The notes under the pieces: generated by a model | The model's input: only the letters and a program-made list of their open reading frames with translations | Told to the model about the DNA's origin: nothing | The model's database searches: none | Program-made: the position numbers and the translations under genes | Shown here: positions 47,916 through 57,496 of the stretch, one piece after another | Numbering within the stretch: the first letter of the stretch is position 1 | Layout: each line of letters begins with the position of its first letter | Origin: DASUPK01 sp963815045 | Lineage (GTDB): Bacteria > Actinomycetota > Thermoleophilia > Solirubrobacterales > 70-9 | Reading direction: 5' to 3' | Assembly: GCA_963815045.1 (NCBI GenBank) | Contig: CAWFET010000002.1 | Location: forward strand, 1,178,001 to 1,242,000 | Length of the DNA: 64,000 nucleotides

Positions 47916-49838
47916 TCAGCCCGCCCGCAGCTCCTGCGTGAGGCCGGTGACGTCCTCGTCGAGGGGGTTGAGCGCACGCGCACGGGCGAGCGCGGCCCTC
48001 GCGCGGGCCTTGTCCACGGTCTTGAGGAGCTGCGCCTCCATGTAGTAGGGCTCCCAGTCGTCCGGATTGCGGCTCTCCGCCTCGTCGAGCGCCGAGAGCG
48101 CCCGCCGGCGGTCTCCCTCCTCCTGCGCGATCACCGCCTCGCCGATCAGGGGGAAGCTCGTCAGCGGATTGAGGTCCGCGGACCGCCGCAGGTCGTCGTA
48201 GGCCGTTTGCGGATCGGAGGTCCCGGTGCGGATTCCGCGGTCCGCGTAGGTCTCGCTGAGGAAGAACGGGACCACCGACAGCGCCGCGAGGACCGCGGCG
48301 AAGACGAGGCCGAGGCGCCAGGGGCGCGCCAGGTCGGCCGCCTCGGCACGCATGCAGGCGGGGGCGGCGGCGGCTCCCAGGGCGAACACGACCGGTGCGG
48401 TCACGGCCGGGTAGGACCAGAACCAGTCCACCGAGGCGTGCAGAAGCCAATAGACCGCCGCCGCGAGGACCGTGGCCCCCAGCGCCGCCGCCTCAGGCCC
48501 GAGCCGCCGGGCGCGGATGATGGCGACGAGCACTCCGGCGAGAAAGGCCACGAACAGGAGGAACCCAGGGAGGCCGAGCTCCGAGAGCATCAGCATCTCG
48601 ACGCTGTGGGGGTCCTCGGGCTGGACGCCACCGACGTCGCGGTGGAGCAGGAAGCTCTGCCTGAAGCCGCCGGAGCCATCGCCCCGCAGAGGATCTCTCT
48701 TGAAGTCGTCCCAGGCGACGTGCCAGAAGCCCCCCCGCCCCGTGCGGAAGTCGACACCGAACCGGCTGCCCTGGGATCCGAGGTCCGGGGTGCCGGCGCT
48801 GAGCTCGTCGCCGGCCTTGTTGAAGATCTTGCCCGGGCCGCCCGTCGCGATCAGCGCCGTGGCGCCGCCGACGACAACCAGCGCGACGAGCGCCACGATG
48901 ACGCCCTGCCCGATCCGGCGCCCCCTCTCGCCCAGAGCCAGCTCCGGCTCGAACCGGGCCAGGACCCCGGCGCAGACCAGCGACAGGACGGTGGTGGTCG
49001 CCATCGCCTTGCAGGCCGTATGCAGGGGTGGGATCGACGCAGCGGTGTTTCCGCCCTCGTGCTGGAAGACCTCGAGGAGCCAGGGCAGCGCCAGCAGCGC
49101 TGGTATGACCGCCGCGGCGAACCACATCAGCGCGCGGAGCCGGTCGGGATGCAGCGAGAGCAAGACGATCAGCGCCAGGGCGGCGGCGAACGGGGAGGCA
49201 CGGCTCTGCGCGAGCACCGCCAGCTCGATCGCCAGCGTGCCGGCCGCCGCCAGTGCGGCCCGCGCGCGCCAGTCCAGGCTCCTCGACGCGGCCATGCCCA
49301 CCATCGGCCAGAGGGCGATCAGGAAGAAGGCGGCGTCCGCGTTGCGATAGCCCAGCGGGTATCGCAGGGTCGCGTCGGTCTCGAAGAAGTCCTCGGGCCT
49401 GTTGCCCGTCCAGAGGGCGATCAGCGTCGCGAGCGCGACCAGCCCACCGGCGATCGCCAGCGGGGCCACCGCCAGCGTGAATCGCCGGCCGAGCAACACG
49501 CAGAGCCAGAGGCCGAGGGCGAAGAGCACCGCGTAGCCGACCGCGCGCTGGGTGTCGGCGATCGCCGTATCGGCGGCGGGCGACCAGAGGGCGGAGATCA
49601 GGGTCCAGGCGGCCAGCGCGAGCAGCGCGATCAGGGCCACCCGCGCCCCACCCTCGAGCTTCGCGGGCCATGGCGCGAAGAGCAGCAGCAGGCCGAGCAC
49701 CGCCAACAGGATGATCGTCCCCGGGAGGAAGACGACTCCGAAGTAGGCGCCGCTCTTCCACCCCCACCAGCTCAGAACCGCGGTGATCACGGCCAGTGGT
49801 AGAGCCACCGCGAGCCGTGGCCAGGGCGACTCCTGCAT
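47916..49838 (-). CDS. O-antigen ligase-like protein with TPR tail
   Basis: 640-aa integral membrane protein with about 12 helices and the Wzy_C/O-antigen-ligase pattern: ALWTGNRPEDFFETDATLRYPLGYRNADAAF, RASPFAAALALIVLL and a large external loop with PEDPHSVEMLMLSELGLPGF. The C-terminal ~100 residues are helical TPR-like repeats (AYDDLRRSADLNPLTSFPLIGEA and ALSALDEAESRNPDDWEPYY). It probably polymerises or ligates lipid-linked glycans outside the membrane. It is divergent from the Wzz/BY-kinase gene, with starts ~25 bases apart. Confidence 0.85.
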   Translation of the reverse strand: MQESPWPRLAVALPLAVITAVLSWWGWKSGAYFGVVFLPGTIILLAVLGLLLLFAPWPAKLEGGARVALIALLALAAWTLISALWSPAADTAIADTQRAVGYAVLFALGLWLCVLLGRRFTLAVAPLAIAGGLVALATLIALWTGNRPEDFFETDATLRYPLGYRNADAAFFLIALWPMVGMAASRSLDWRARAALAAAGTLAIELAVLAQSRASPFAAALALIVLLSLHPDRLRALMWFAAAVIPALLALPWLLEVFQHEGGNTAASIPPLHTACKAMATTTVLSLVCAGVLARFEPELALGERGRRIGQGVIVALVALVVVGGATALIATGGPGKIFNKAGDELSAGTPDLGSQGSRFGVDFRTGRGGFWHVAWDDFKRDPLRGDGSGGFRQSFLLHRDVGGVQPEDPHSVEMLMLSELGLPGFLLFVAFLAGVLVAIIRARRLGPEAAALGATVLAAAVYWLLHASVDWFWSYPAVTAPVVFALGAAAAPACMRAEAADLARPWRLGLVFAAVLAALSVVPFFLSETYADRGIRTGTSDPQTAYDDLRRSADLNPLTSFPLIGEAVIAQEEGDRRRALSALDEAESRNPDDWEPYYMEAQLLKTVDKARARAALARARALNPLDEDVTGLTQELRAG

Positions 49839-49863
49839 GTCTGCAAGCTAGCCGACGGTGCTG

Positions 49864-51480
49864 ATGGCTCCGCATGCCACAATGGCGGCGGATCCCCTCG
49901 GCGTGGTAGGCGACGGACTGGACACCAGAGCAGATTGGCTCGAGCCTCCCGCGGACGAGGAGGAGGGCCTAAGGCGCTATGTCGAGACGATCCGGGAGCG
50001 GATCTGGCTCGTCCTCGCGACGATCGTCATCACGACCCTCGTCTCGGTCGCCTATGTGGTGTTCGCCCAGAAGACCTATGAGGCCACCGCGAACCTCCTG
50101 GTCACCTCCGTCTCCACCGACGACCCGGCGATCCGCAGCCTTCCGCTGATCTTCGAGTCCTCCGACCCCACCCGCGACGTCGAGACCGGCTCTCAGTTCG
50201 TCAACAACACCGACGTCGCCGCGAGCGTCAAGCAGCAGCTCAACCTCAGCGACAGCGCGCAGGACCTGCTCAAGAAGATCTCCGTGCAGCCCGTCGCGCA
50301 GAGCAACATCGTGGCGGTCACGGCCAAGGGGAACACGCCCGAGGAGGCGCGCCGGCTCGCCAACACCTTCGCCACCGCGGCCGTCGCTGACCGGACCGAC
50401 CAGGTCCACAAGGCCATCGATACGCAGATCCCTCAGCTCCAGGCGCAGCTGAGAAGCACTCCGAATCCCGCGGTCGCCGCCACGCTCGGGACCGAGCTGG
50501 CGCAGTTCCAGACGCTGCGCAATGCGCAGGACCCCTCCTTCCGCGTCGAGACGCTGGCGGACCTGCCGCAGGAGGCAGCCTCCCCCCGCCCCGTGCTCAG
50601 CATCGCCGCGGGACTGCTCGCGGGCGTGATCCTCGGGGTCGCCGCGGCCTTCGTGGCGCAGGCGCTCGACCGCCGCGTCAGGCGGGAGTCACAGCTCCGG
50701 CGCCAGTTCAGGCTTCCGATTCTCGCCCGGATCCCTCGTGAGTCCTCCCGGGGCCGCCAGCATGCGCTCGGCCCCCGCCACCTGTCCGCCGCGGCGGCCG
50801 AGTCGTACCGGATCCTCAGGGCGACCCTCGACGCCTCCGGGACCAACGGCGGGGCGGGCGGCCGCGTCCTGATGGTCACCGGCTCCTCCCCGTCCGAGGG
50901 AAAGAGCACGACCGCCGTCAATCTCGCGTCGTCGCTGGCGCTCGCCGGCAACAAGGTGATCCTGATCGAGGCGGACCTGCGCCGGCCGGCCCTCGGTGAG
51001 GCGCTGGACGCGAAGCCGTTGAAGGGCGGCGTGGTCGGCGTGCTGATCGAGAACGTGAACCTGAAGGACGCGCTCACCCCGATCCCCGGTTACGGCACGA
51101 ACTTCCAGGCCCTGCTCGCCGACTACGAGGGCGGCTGGATCGCCGAGCTCTTCTCCATCCCCGCCGCGAGCCAGATGATCGACGACGCGCGCCGGATGGC
51201 CGACTACGTCGTGATCGACAGCCCGCCCCTGAACGAGGTCGTCGACGCACTGCCGCTCGCGCGGAAGGCGGACGACGTCGTGATCGTGGTTCGCCTCGGC
51301 AAGAGCCGCCTCGAGAAGATCCACCAGCTTGGAGAGCTCCTCTCCGAGAGCGGGGTCGTTCCCGCCGGCTTCACGCTCGTCGGTGTCCCGCAGCCCGGTC
51401 GCAGCGGATACCAGTACTACCACCGAGGCGCCCAGCACGAGCAACCACGCGGCGTCCGGTCGTCCAAGACGACGAACTGA
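49864..51480 (+). CDS. Wzz/BY-kinase polysaccharide co-polymerase
   Basis: 538-aa fusion of a Wzz chain-length domain and a tyrosine autokinase. There is one membrane helix at ~47-67 and one at ~242-268, with the external Wzz domain between them. The cytosolic kinase has Walker A TGSSPSEGKSTT (~340-350), Walker A' VILIEADLRRPA and Walker B YVVIDSPPL. The C-terminal tail has GYQYYHRG as possible autophosphorylation tyrosines. ATG 49864 is used; GTG 49858 and ATG 49882 are in frame. It would control export and length of the polymer made by the ligase and flippase that follow. Confidence 0.9.
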   Translation: MAPHATMAADPLGVVGDGLDTRADWLEPPADEEEGLRRYVETIRERIWLVLATIVITTLVSVAYVVFAQKTYEATANLLVTSVSTDDPAIRSLPLIFESSDPTRDVETGSQFVNNTDVAASVKQQLNLSDSAQDLLKKISVQPVAQSNIVAVTAKGNTPEEARRLANTFATAAVADRTDQVHKAIDTQIPQLQAQLRSTPNPAVAATLGTELAQFQTLRNAQDPSFRVETLADLPQEAASPRPVLSIAAGLLAGVILGVAAAFVAQALDRRVRRESQLRRQFRLPILARIPRESSRGRQHALGPRHLSAAAAESYRILRATLDASGTNGGAGGRVLMVTGSSPSEGKSTTAVNLASSLALAGNKVILIEADLRRPALGEALDAKPLKGGVVGVLIENVNLKDALTPIPGYGTNFQALLADYEGGWIAELFSIPAASQMIDDARRMADYVVIDSPPLNEVVDALPLARKADDVVIVVRLGKSRLEKIHQLGELLSESGVVPAGFTLVGVPQPGRSGYQYYHRGAQHEQPRGVRSSKTTN

Positions 51481-51482
51481 GA

Positions 51483-52925
51483 ATGACCGCCAACATGGAC
51501 TGGCAGCGGGTCGCGGCCGGTGCAGCGTTCGGGTTCGCCGCGGTCGTCTGCGGCGTGGCCGCCGGCCTCGATCCGGTGGCCTCGATCTATGTGGCCGTCG
51601 GGATCGCGTTCCTGGTGGTCGCCTTCACCGACCTCTCGATGGGGCTCTCCATCTTCATCTTCGCGGGCTTCGTGAGCATGTACGCCTACGGGCGCTACGA
51701 CGTCGCCGCCCGTTCGATCCTCGTTCTCGCCTGGCTGATGTACGTGCTGACCCGGCGGCGCAAGGAGCTCGACTTCCAGTCCGTCCATCCCTGGGCGGCC
51801 GCGGCCCTGGTCCTGTTCGTGGCATGGGCCTACCTCAGCACGACCTGGTCCGAGGACGCCGGGAAGGCGCTCCTCTCGGCCACCGAGTACGCGCTCAGCG
51901 GCTTTCTGCTGGTGATCACCTACACGGCGGTCCAGACCAAGCGGGACCTCGGGCGGGTCCTGACCGCGTTCCTGTTCGGCGCTGTCACGGCGATCATCTA
52001 CGCGCTGATCAACCCCCAGATCGACAGCGAGGGCAGGCTGTCGAACGTCGTGCTCGGCCCGAACGTGCTCGGCGAGGCGCTGGTCTGCGGACTGGCGATC
52101 GGGATCGCCCTGATCGTCATGTACCGCTCTCCGGCGATGCGGCTGATCACCGTCGGCGCGACCGTCTTCGTCGGGCTCGGGGTCCTGCTCACGACCTCGC
52201 GGAGCGCGCTGCTCGCGCTGGTGGCCAGCCTGGTCGCGGCGATCGCGCTCGCCGGCCGCTGGCGCATGGTCGCGCTCTGCGTCACCCTGATCCTGGCCGG
52301 CGGCAGCTACGTGTACTTCAAGCAGTTCGCACCCACGGCGCAGCGACAACGAATTGAGGCTCCCCTGAGCAGCCAGCAACGCAGCGAGGACGGGCGAAAC
52401 ACGATCTGGACGCTCGCCATACGAGCGTTCGAGGACCAGCCCCTGACCGGGGTCGGCGCCGGGAACTTCCGGGTGGTCCAGAGGAGGTTCCTGCTCCGGC
52501 CCGGCGTCGACCGCGCCAGGACGCAGACCTCCGAGGTGATCGACGATCCGGCCGGCAAGGTCGCTCACAACTCCTTCCTCTCGGTCGCCAGCGAGCTCGG
52601 AATCGTGGGCCTCGGCCTCTTCTGGTTCCTGATCGGGTTCGGCTTCTACTCGGCGCTGAAGGCGGCCAGCCTCTTCAAGAAACTCGGGGAAGGGCGGATG
52701 CAGGTCGTCGCCATCTCACTGGTCGTGGCGATCGTCGGCTCGCTGGGGGTCCAGATGTTCCAGTCCCAGCAACAGGAGAAGGTGATCTGGCTGCTGCTCG
52801 GCCTCGCCCCCGCGACGCTCGCGATCGCCCGAAGCGAGGCGAGGGAACGGGGGCTGCTGCCCGAACCGCGCCGCGCGCGCGCCGCCCGACGCCGCCGCCC
52901 GGTGCCGGCCTACAACCCCTCCTGA
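51483..52925 (+). CDS. O-antigen polymerase/ligase (Wzy-like)
   Basis: 480-aa membrane protein with about ten helices and an O-antigen-ligase (Wzy_C) domain: GRLSNVVLGPNVLGEALVCG, LTTSRSALLALVASL, then a periplasmic loop with GAGNFRVVQRRFLL and AHNSFLSVASELGIVGLGLF. It begins two bases after the BY-kinase stop, so the two are coupled. It has a basic Arg/Pro-rich cytosolic C-terminus (RRARAARRRRPVPAY). Its likely role is to polymerise repeat units flipped by the next gene's product. Confidence 0.88.
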   Translation: MTANMDWQRVAAGAAFGFAAVVCGVAAGLDPVASIYVAVGIAFLVVAFTDLSMGLSIFIFAGFVSMYAYGRYDVAARSILVLAWLMYVLTRRRKELDFQSVHPWAAAALVLFVAWAYLSTTWSEDAGKALLSATEYALSGFLLVITYTAVQTKRDLGRVLTAFLFGAVTAIIYALINPQIDSEGRLSNVVLGPNVLGEALVCGLAIGIALIVMYRSPAMRLITVGATVFVGLGVLLTTSRSALLALVASLVAAIALAGRWRMVALCVTLILAGGSYVYFKQFAPTAQRQRIEAPLSSQQRSEDGRNTIWTLAIRAFEDQPLTGVGAGNFRVVQRRFLLRPGVDRARTQTSEVIDDPAGKVAHNSFLSVASELGIVGLGLFWFLIGFGFYSALKAASLFKKLGEGRMQVVAISLVVAIVGSLGVQMFQSQQQEKVIWLLLGLAPATLAIARSEARERGLLPEPRRARAARRRRPVPAYNPS

Positions 52926-52929
52926 GCCC

Positions 52930-54432
52930 TTGACGGACTCAGCGGGGATGCGCTCCCCGGACAGCATCCGGCGGAATACCGGCTTCGCGCTGGCGATGAG
53001 GGTCGTCGGCGCGATCTTCACCGGCGGCCTCACTCTCTTCCTCGTTCGCTACTTCGGGCCGCACGACTACGGCGTCTACGCGCTTGCGGTCAGCGTCGGC
53101 GGCCTCTTCCTGCTGCCCATGGACTTCGGCGTCTCACGGTCCGCGGCGCGGTTCATGGCGGAGCGGCGAGATGACGCCGCGTCGGTGAGAGCCGTGCTGC
53201 TCAGCTCCGTTCGCCTGAAGGCGATCGGATCCGGCCTCGGGGCGATCGTGCTCGCCGCGCTGGCCGGCCCGATTTCCGCGGCGTATGGGGTCGACGACCT
53301 CGAGTGGCCCCTCCGGATCGTCGCCCTGGCCGCCTTCGCCCAGAGCTTCATGATGCTCTTCACGACGACCTTCGAGGCCCTCGGCATCAACTCCCTGGGT
53401 TTCGCGATCGCCCTCTCGGAGAGCGCGGTGGAGGTCGTGTCCAGCCTGACCCTCGTCCTGCTGGGCGCCGGGGTCAGCGGCGCTGTCGGAGGCCGGGTGA
53501 TCGGCTACACGGTCGCCGCAGTGTTCGCCGCGGTGCTCGCCTTCCGTGCGGTCAGAGGCAGCGAGAGGTTCCGGGCTCGCGAGGGCGGGCTGTCGCTGCG
53601 CAGCATCGCGTCCTACGCCGGCGCCCTCTTCGTGATCGACGCCGCGTTCGCCGCCTTCGGATACGTCGACATCCTGCTGATCGGCGCGCTGCTGGATCCC
53701 CGCTCGGCGGGCCTCTTCAGCGCCCCCGCCCAGATCCTCTTCGTCGCCGAGTACGGCGGGCTCGCCCTCGCCGCGAGCGTGGGCCCTCTGCTCAGCCGTG
53801 GCGGCGGCGATGCGCCCGACGCCGGGCCGTTCCAGAGGGGCTTCCGCCTTCTCCTCCTGGTGCAGCTGCTCGTCGTCGCGCCGGTGGTCGTGTGGGCCAC
53901 CCCGATCACCCATCTGCTCTTCGGGGCCGGCTACGGGGAGTCGGCCAACGTGCTCCGAGCCATGGCGCCCTATGCCGTAATGATGGGCCCCGCACCGATG
54001 CTCGCCCTGAGCATCAACTACCTGGGCGAGGCGAGGCGCCGGATCCCGCTGGCGGTCGGCGCGGTCGCCCTCAACGCCGGGATCGACGTCCTGCTGATTC
54101 CGAAGATCGGAGTGGTCGCGGGCGCGATCGGGACGGACGTCGCCTTTCTCTTCTTCACGGGCGGCCACCTCATCGTCGCCCGCTCGCTCATGGACTTCGA
54201 CCTGCGCCGCATCGGCGTGACCCTGCTGCGCGCCAGCCTCGCGGCCGCGGCGATGTCCGCGGCCCTGTTCGCCTTCGGGACCCAATCGCTGTCGGTCCTC
54301 GACGCCATCGCGGGCAGCGTGCTCGGATTGCTGGCGTACGCCGGTGTGCTGCTGGTGACCCGCGAGGTCACCCGGGCTGAGCTGCGATCGGCCTGGTCGG
54401 CGATCGGCGGGCGATTCAGGGCGGCGACCTAG
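52930..54432 (+). CDS. Polysaccharide flippase (Wzx/MATE-like)
   Basis: 500-aa protein with ~14 helices of the polysaccharide-transport/MviN-like superfamily. The N-terminal RRNTGFALAMRVVGAIFTGGLTLFLVRYFGPHDYGVYALAVS is the classical signature, and VAPVVVWATPITHLLFGAGYGES occurs later. It would flip lipid-linked oligosaccharides to the outer face. The start is TTG 52930; an ATG at 52948 (MRSPDSIRR) is an alternative. It lies four bases after the Wzy-like gene, in one operon with BY-kinase and asnB. Confidence 0.9.
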   Translation: MTDSAGMRSPDSIRRNTGFALAMRVVGAIFTGGLTLFLVRYFGPHDYGVYALAVSVGGLFLLPMDFGVSRSAARFMAERRDDAASVRAVLLSSVRLKAIGSGLGAIVLAALAGPISAAYGVDDLEWPLRIVALAAFAQSFMMLFTTTFEALGINSLGFAIALSESAVEVVSSLTLVLLGAGVSGAVGGRVIGYTVAAVFAAVLAFRAVRGSERFRAREGGLSLRSIASYAGALFVIDAAFAAFGYVDILLIGALLDPRSAGLFSAPAQILFVAEYGGLALAASVGPLLSRGGGDAPDAGPFQRGFRLLLLVQLLVVAPVVVWATPITHLLFGAGYGESANVLRAMAPYAVMMGPAPMLALSINYLGEARRRIPLAVGAVALNAGIDVLLIPKIGVVAGAIGTDVAFLFFTGGHLIVARSLMDFDLRRIGVTLLRASLAAAAMSAALFAFGTQSLSVLDAIAGSVLGLLAYAGVLLVTREVTRAELRSAWSAIGGRFRAAT

Positions 54433-54453
54433 CGGGCGAATAGCCTTGGCCCC

Positions 54454-56340
54454 GTGTGCGGGATCACGGGTCAGGTCAGGACCGACGGGCGCCCGGTCGA
54501 CCGGGAGACGATCGACGCGATGTGCGCGGCCCAGGAGCATCGCGGGCCGGATTCTCGGGGCATCCACCTCGATCCGCAGGCGGGCCTGGGCATCCAGCGG
54601 CTCCGCGTGATCGACCTCGAGACCGGCGATCAGCCGATCTACAACGAGGACCGCACGGTCGCGGTGATCCTGAACGGCGAGATCTACAACTATCGCCAGC
54701 TGCGGCGCGAGCTCGAGGGTCGAGGCCACACCCTCCGAACCAAGGGCGACACGGAGGTCATCGTCCATCTCTACGAGGAGCTGGGGGCGGACTGCGTCAA
54801 CCGGCTCGAGGGCATGTTCGGGCTCGCCGTCTGGGACACCCGCCGACGCCGGCTGCTGCTGGCGCGAGACCGCCTCGGCAAGAAGCCGCTCTTCTACGCC
54901 GAGCGCGACGGGGCGCTGAGCTTCGCCTCGGAGCTCAACGCCCTGCTCGCGGATCCGGAGGTTCCGCGGGACCTGGACCTGCACGCCCTCGACAGCTACT
55001 TCGCCTACCAGTACGTCCCCTCGCCCCTCTCCGCGTTCGAGGCCGTGCGGCGCCTCCCCCCGGGCTCAACCCTCATCTACGAGGACGGCCGCGTCGCGAT
55101 CGACCGATACTGGCAGCTGAGCTACACGCCGCCGGCGGACCTCCCGGAGGGGCCCGAGCTCCACGAGGAGCTGCGGCGTTTGATCCGCGAGGCGGTCACC
55201 GACCGAATGATCTCCGACGTCCCGCTCGGCGCCTTCCTCTCCGGCGGCATCGACTCCGCGACCGTGGTGGCCGCCATGGCGGAGGCATCGCCCGAGCCGG
55301 TGCGCACCTTCTCGATCGGCTTCGAGGACGAGGACTGGAATGAGCTGCCGAACGCGAGGCTGATCGCGGAGCGTTTTTCCACCGCCCACGAGGAGCTGGT
55401 CGTGAAGCCCGACCTGGTCTCGATGATCCCCATGGTCGCGCGGCACTACGGCGAGCCCTTCGCGGATCCGTCGTCGGTGCCGAGCTTCTACGTCTCCGAG
55501 ATGGCGCGCCGCGGGGTGACGGTCGCCCTCAACGGCGACGGCGGGGACGAGAACTTCGCCGGCTATCACCGCTACGTCACGGCATCCCGCACCCACCGGA
55601 TCGCGTCGCTGATCCCAGGGCCGCTCCGCCGCGGCATCGGCACGCTGGGCGAGCGGAGCCAGGTGCACGGGGATCCGGCGCGAGCCGTCAACAGGGTCCG
55701 CCGGCTGGCGCGATCACTCGGACAGAGCGATCGCGACCGCTACTGCCTGGGCATGGAGCTCTTCCCGCGCGAGGCGCGGGGCCGTCTCTATGCGGGAGAG
55801 CTGACCGAGCGCCTGCGGGGATCCCCGGCGCCCAGGGCCCTCGAGGACGTCTGGGACGCGGGCACCGCCGAGGACCTGATCAACCGGATGCTCGAGGTGG
55901 ATGTCAACACCTATCTCCCCGACGACCTGCTGGTCAAGGTCGACATCGCGAGCATGGCCTACTCGCTGGAGGCCCGCTCCCCGCTCCTCGATCACCGCCT
56001 CATGGAGTTCACGGCCGGGCTGCCCGGCTCCACGAAGATCCACGGGACCGAGCGCAAGGTCGTGATGCGGGATGCGCTTCGCGGTTGGATCCCGGATCAG
56101 ATCCTCGACGGGCCCAAGCGCGGCTTCGGGCTTCCGATGGTCGGCCACTGGTTCCGGGACGAGCTTCGCGACTACATAACGGAGACGCTCACGGATCCCG
56201 GCGCCTCCAGCCGCGCCTACTTCAACGGCTCATACGTCCGCGAGCTGCTCGACAGCCACCAGGACGGATCACGCGACAACAGCACGAAGCTCTGGGCCCT
56301 GCTCATGTTCGAGGTCTGGCACCGCGAGGTCGTCGACTAG
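54454..56340 (+). CDS. asnB: Asparagine synthase (glutamine-hydrolysing)
   Basis: 628-aa class II amidotransferase. GTG start 54454 gives MCGITGQ, so Cys2 becomes the N-terminal nucleophile after Met removal. The glutaminase domain has EHRGPDSRGI and VILNGEIYNY. The synthetase domain has the PP-loop FLSGGIDSATVVA and VALNGDGGDENFAGYHRY. In polysaccharide clusters such AsnB-like enzymes may amidate a glycan or a precursor instead of free aspartate. The 3' end overlaps the convergent glycosyltransferase by 4 bases. Confidence 0.93.
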   Translation: MCGITGQVRTDGRPVDRETIDAMCAAQEHRGPDSRGIHLDPQAGLGIQRLRVIDLETGDQPIYNEDRTVAVILNGEIYNYRQLRRELEGRGHTLRTKGDTEVIVHLYEELGADCVNRLEGMFGLAVWDTRRRRLLLARDRLGKKPLFYAERDGALSFASELNALLADPEVPRDLDLHALDSYFAYQYVPSPLSAFEAVRRLPPGSTLIYEDGRVAIDRYWQLSYTPPADLPEGPELHEELRRLIREAVTDRMISDVPLGAFLSGGIDSATVVAAMAEASPEPVRTFSIGFEDEDWNELPNARLIAERFSTAHEELVVKPDLVSMIPMVARHYGEPFADPSSVPSFYVSEMARRGVTVALNGDGGDENFAGYHRYVTASRTHRIASLIPGPLRRGIGTLGERSQVHGDPARAVNRVRRLARSLGQSDRDRYCLGMELFPREARGRLYAGELTERLRGSPAPRALEDVWDAGTAEDLINRMLEVDVNTYLPDDLLVKVDIASMAYSLEARSPLLDHRLMEFTAGLPGSTKIHGTERKVVMRDALRGWIPDQILDGPKRGFGLPMVGHWFRDELRDYITETLTDPGASSRAYFNGSYVRELLDSHQDGSRDNSTKLWALLMFEVWHREVVD

Positions 56341-57494
56341 CCCGCCAGGGTCTCCCTGAGGACCCTCGCCCACTCTCGGCTGACAGCTGGCGGCGAGTGG
56401 ATCTCCGAGACGTGCGAGCGGGCGCGGCGCCCCATCTCGGCCCTCAGCTCCCCGTTGTTCCAGACTCGCGCGACCGCCTCGCTCAGCTCCCTCGCGGAAT
56501 GCGCGACCAGGCCCAGCCCCTTCTCCGCGATGACCCCATCGGGGTCGAACTCGAGCGAGACCACCGGTATCCCGCGGGCCCAGGCCTCGAGGAAGGTGTT
56601 GGGCATGCCCTCCGCACGGGACGTCGAGACGATCGCGGAGGAGCGCGAGATCAGCTCGAGCAGCTCGCCGCGCGGCTGCTGGGGGACGATCTCGAAGTTC
56701 GGCAGGCGCTCCTCGGCCGCCTCCACCTCCGCCACGAGCTGCTCGGGGGTCTCATTGGTCGCGAACCAGACCATCCTGAACCGGGCATCGGGGAGTGACT
56801 CCGCGAGTCGCACGTACTCCAGCGGGCGCTTGTAGTCCACGAGACGGCCGACCCAGAGAAACGCCTCCGGTTCGGACCCGGTCGGATCGGCGGGTTCGGC
56901 GAAGCTGGGGATCAGCTCGATCGGGCTCAACCCCGCCTCACGTGCGAGCTCGCCCTGATCCCGTCGCTGCACGACGGTCAGGTCCGCGCCGCGGAGTGCC
57001 GCGCGATAGGCCCTCAGGTTGGCTCTGGTGCGGTCGGGCCGGTTGAAGTCGAAGTCCTGGTCGCTGGCGGCGGAGAAGACCAGCTTGCGCCGGTGGGCGC
57101 GGCAGAACAGGTCGCCGACCAGCAGCTGCGGGCCCCCTCCGCGAAAGATGTACGCGCGAGCGTCGGCCTCGCGCATCGCCCGCCAGATGTGGCGGGCCTC
57201 CTGGACCTTGGCGCGGGCCCCGGTCCCCGAGTACCCCGGGCGCTCGACGAGGTCCGGCTCCGTGCCGGTGAGCGCCGGCCGGGGGCCGGCCGGCCAGACG
57301 ATGATGGCGGTGACCAGACCCTCGCCGGCCAGCCCGCGCGCCAGGAGCGACATCTGCAGCTCGGCGCCCCCGCCCTTCGCCACCCCCGACGGGCTGGCAA
57401 CAAGCCCCCCTTCTTCGCTGACCTGGACGCCTGCGCCCCCGAAGAAGACGGCCGAGGCGGGCGAGTAGATCGCCACGTCGCGTTTGGGCGCCAT
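56337..57494 (-). CDS. Glycosyltransferase family 4 (1)
   Basis: 385-aa GT-B fold glycosyltransferase. The N-terminal acceptor half contains FFGGAGVQVSEEGG and GGAELQMSLLARGL. The C-terminal donor half has FLWVGRLVDYKRPLEYVRLAESLP, ISRSSAIVSTSRAEGMPNTFLEAWARGIPVVSLEFDPDG, the typical E-x7-E-like GT4 site. It is the last gene of a seven-gene minus-strand unit. The acceptor and sugar are unknown. Confidence 0.9.
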   Translation of the reverse strand: MAPKRDVAIYSPASAVFFGGAGVQVSEEGGLVASPSGVAKGGGAELQMSLLARGLAGEGLVTAIIVWPAGPRPALTGTEPDLVERPGYSGTGARAKVQEARHIWRAMREADARAYIFRGGGPQLLVGDLFCRAHRRKLVFSAASDQDFDFNRPDRTRANLRAYRAALRGADLTVVQRRDQGELAREAGLSPIELIPSFAEPADPTGSEPEAFLWVGRLVDYKRPLEYVRLAESLPDARFRMVWFATNETPEQLVAEVEAAEERLPNFEIVPQQPRGELLELISRSSAIVSTSRAEGMPNTFLEAWARGIPVVSLEFDPDGVIAEKGLGLVAHSARELSEAVARVWNNGELRAEMGRRARSHVSEIHSPPAVSREWARVLRETLAG

Positions 57495-57496
57495 CG

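Noticed and set aside
47743..48045. 100-aa plus-strand frame upstream of LPFTG copy B
   Set aside because: It overlaps the end of the O-antigen-ligase gene, has poor codon bias and no ribosome site.
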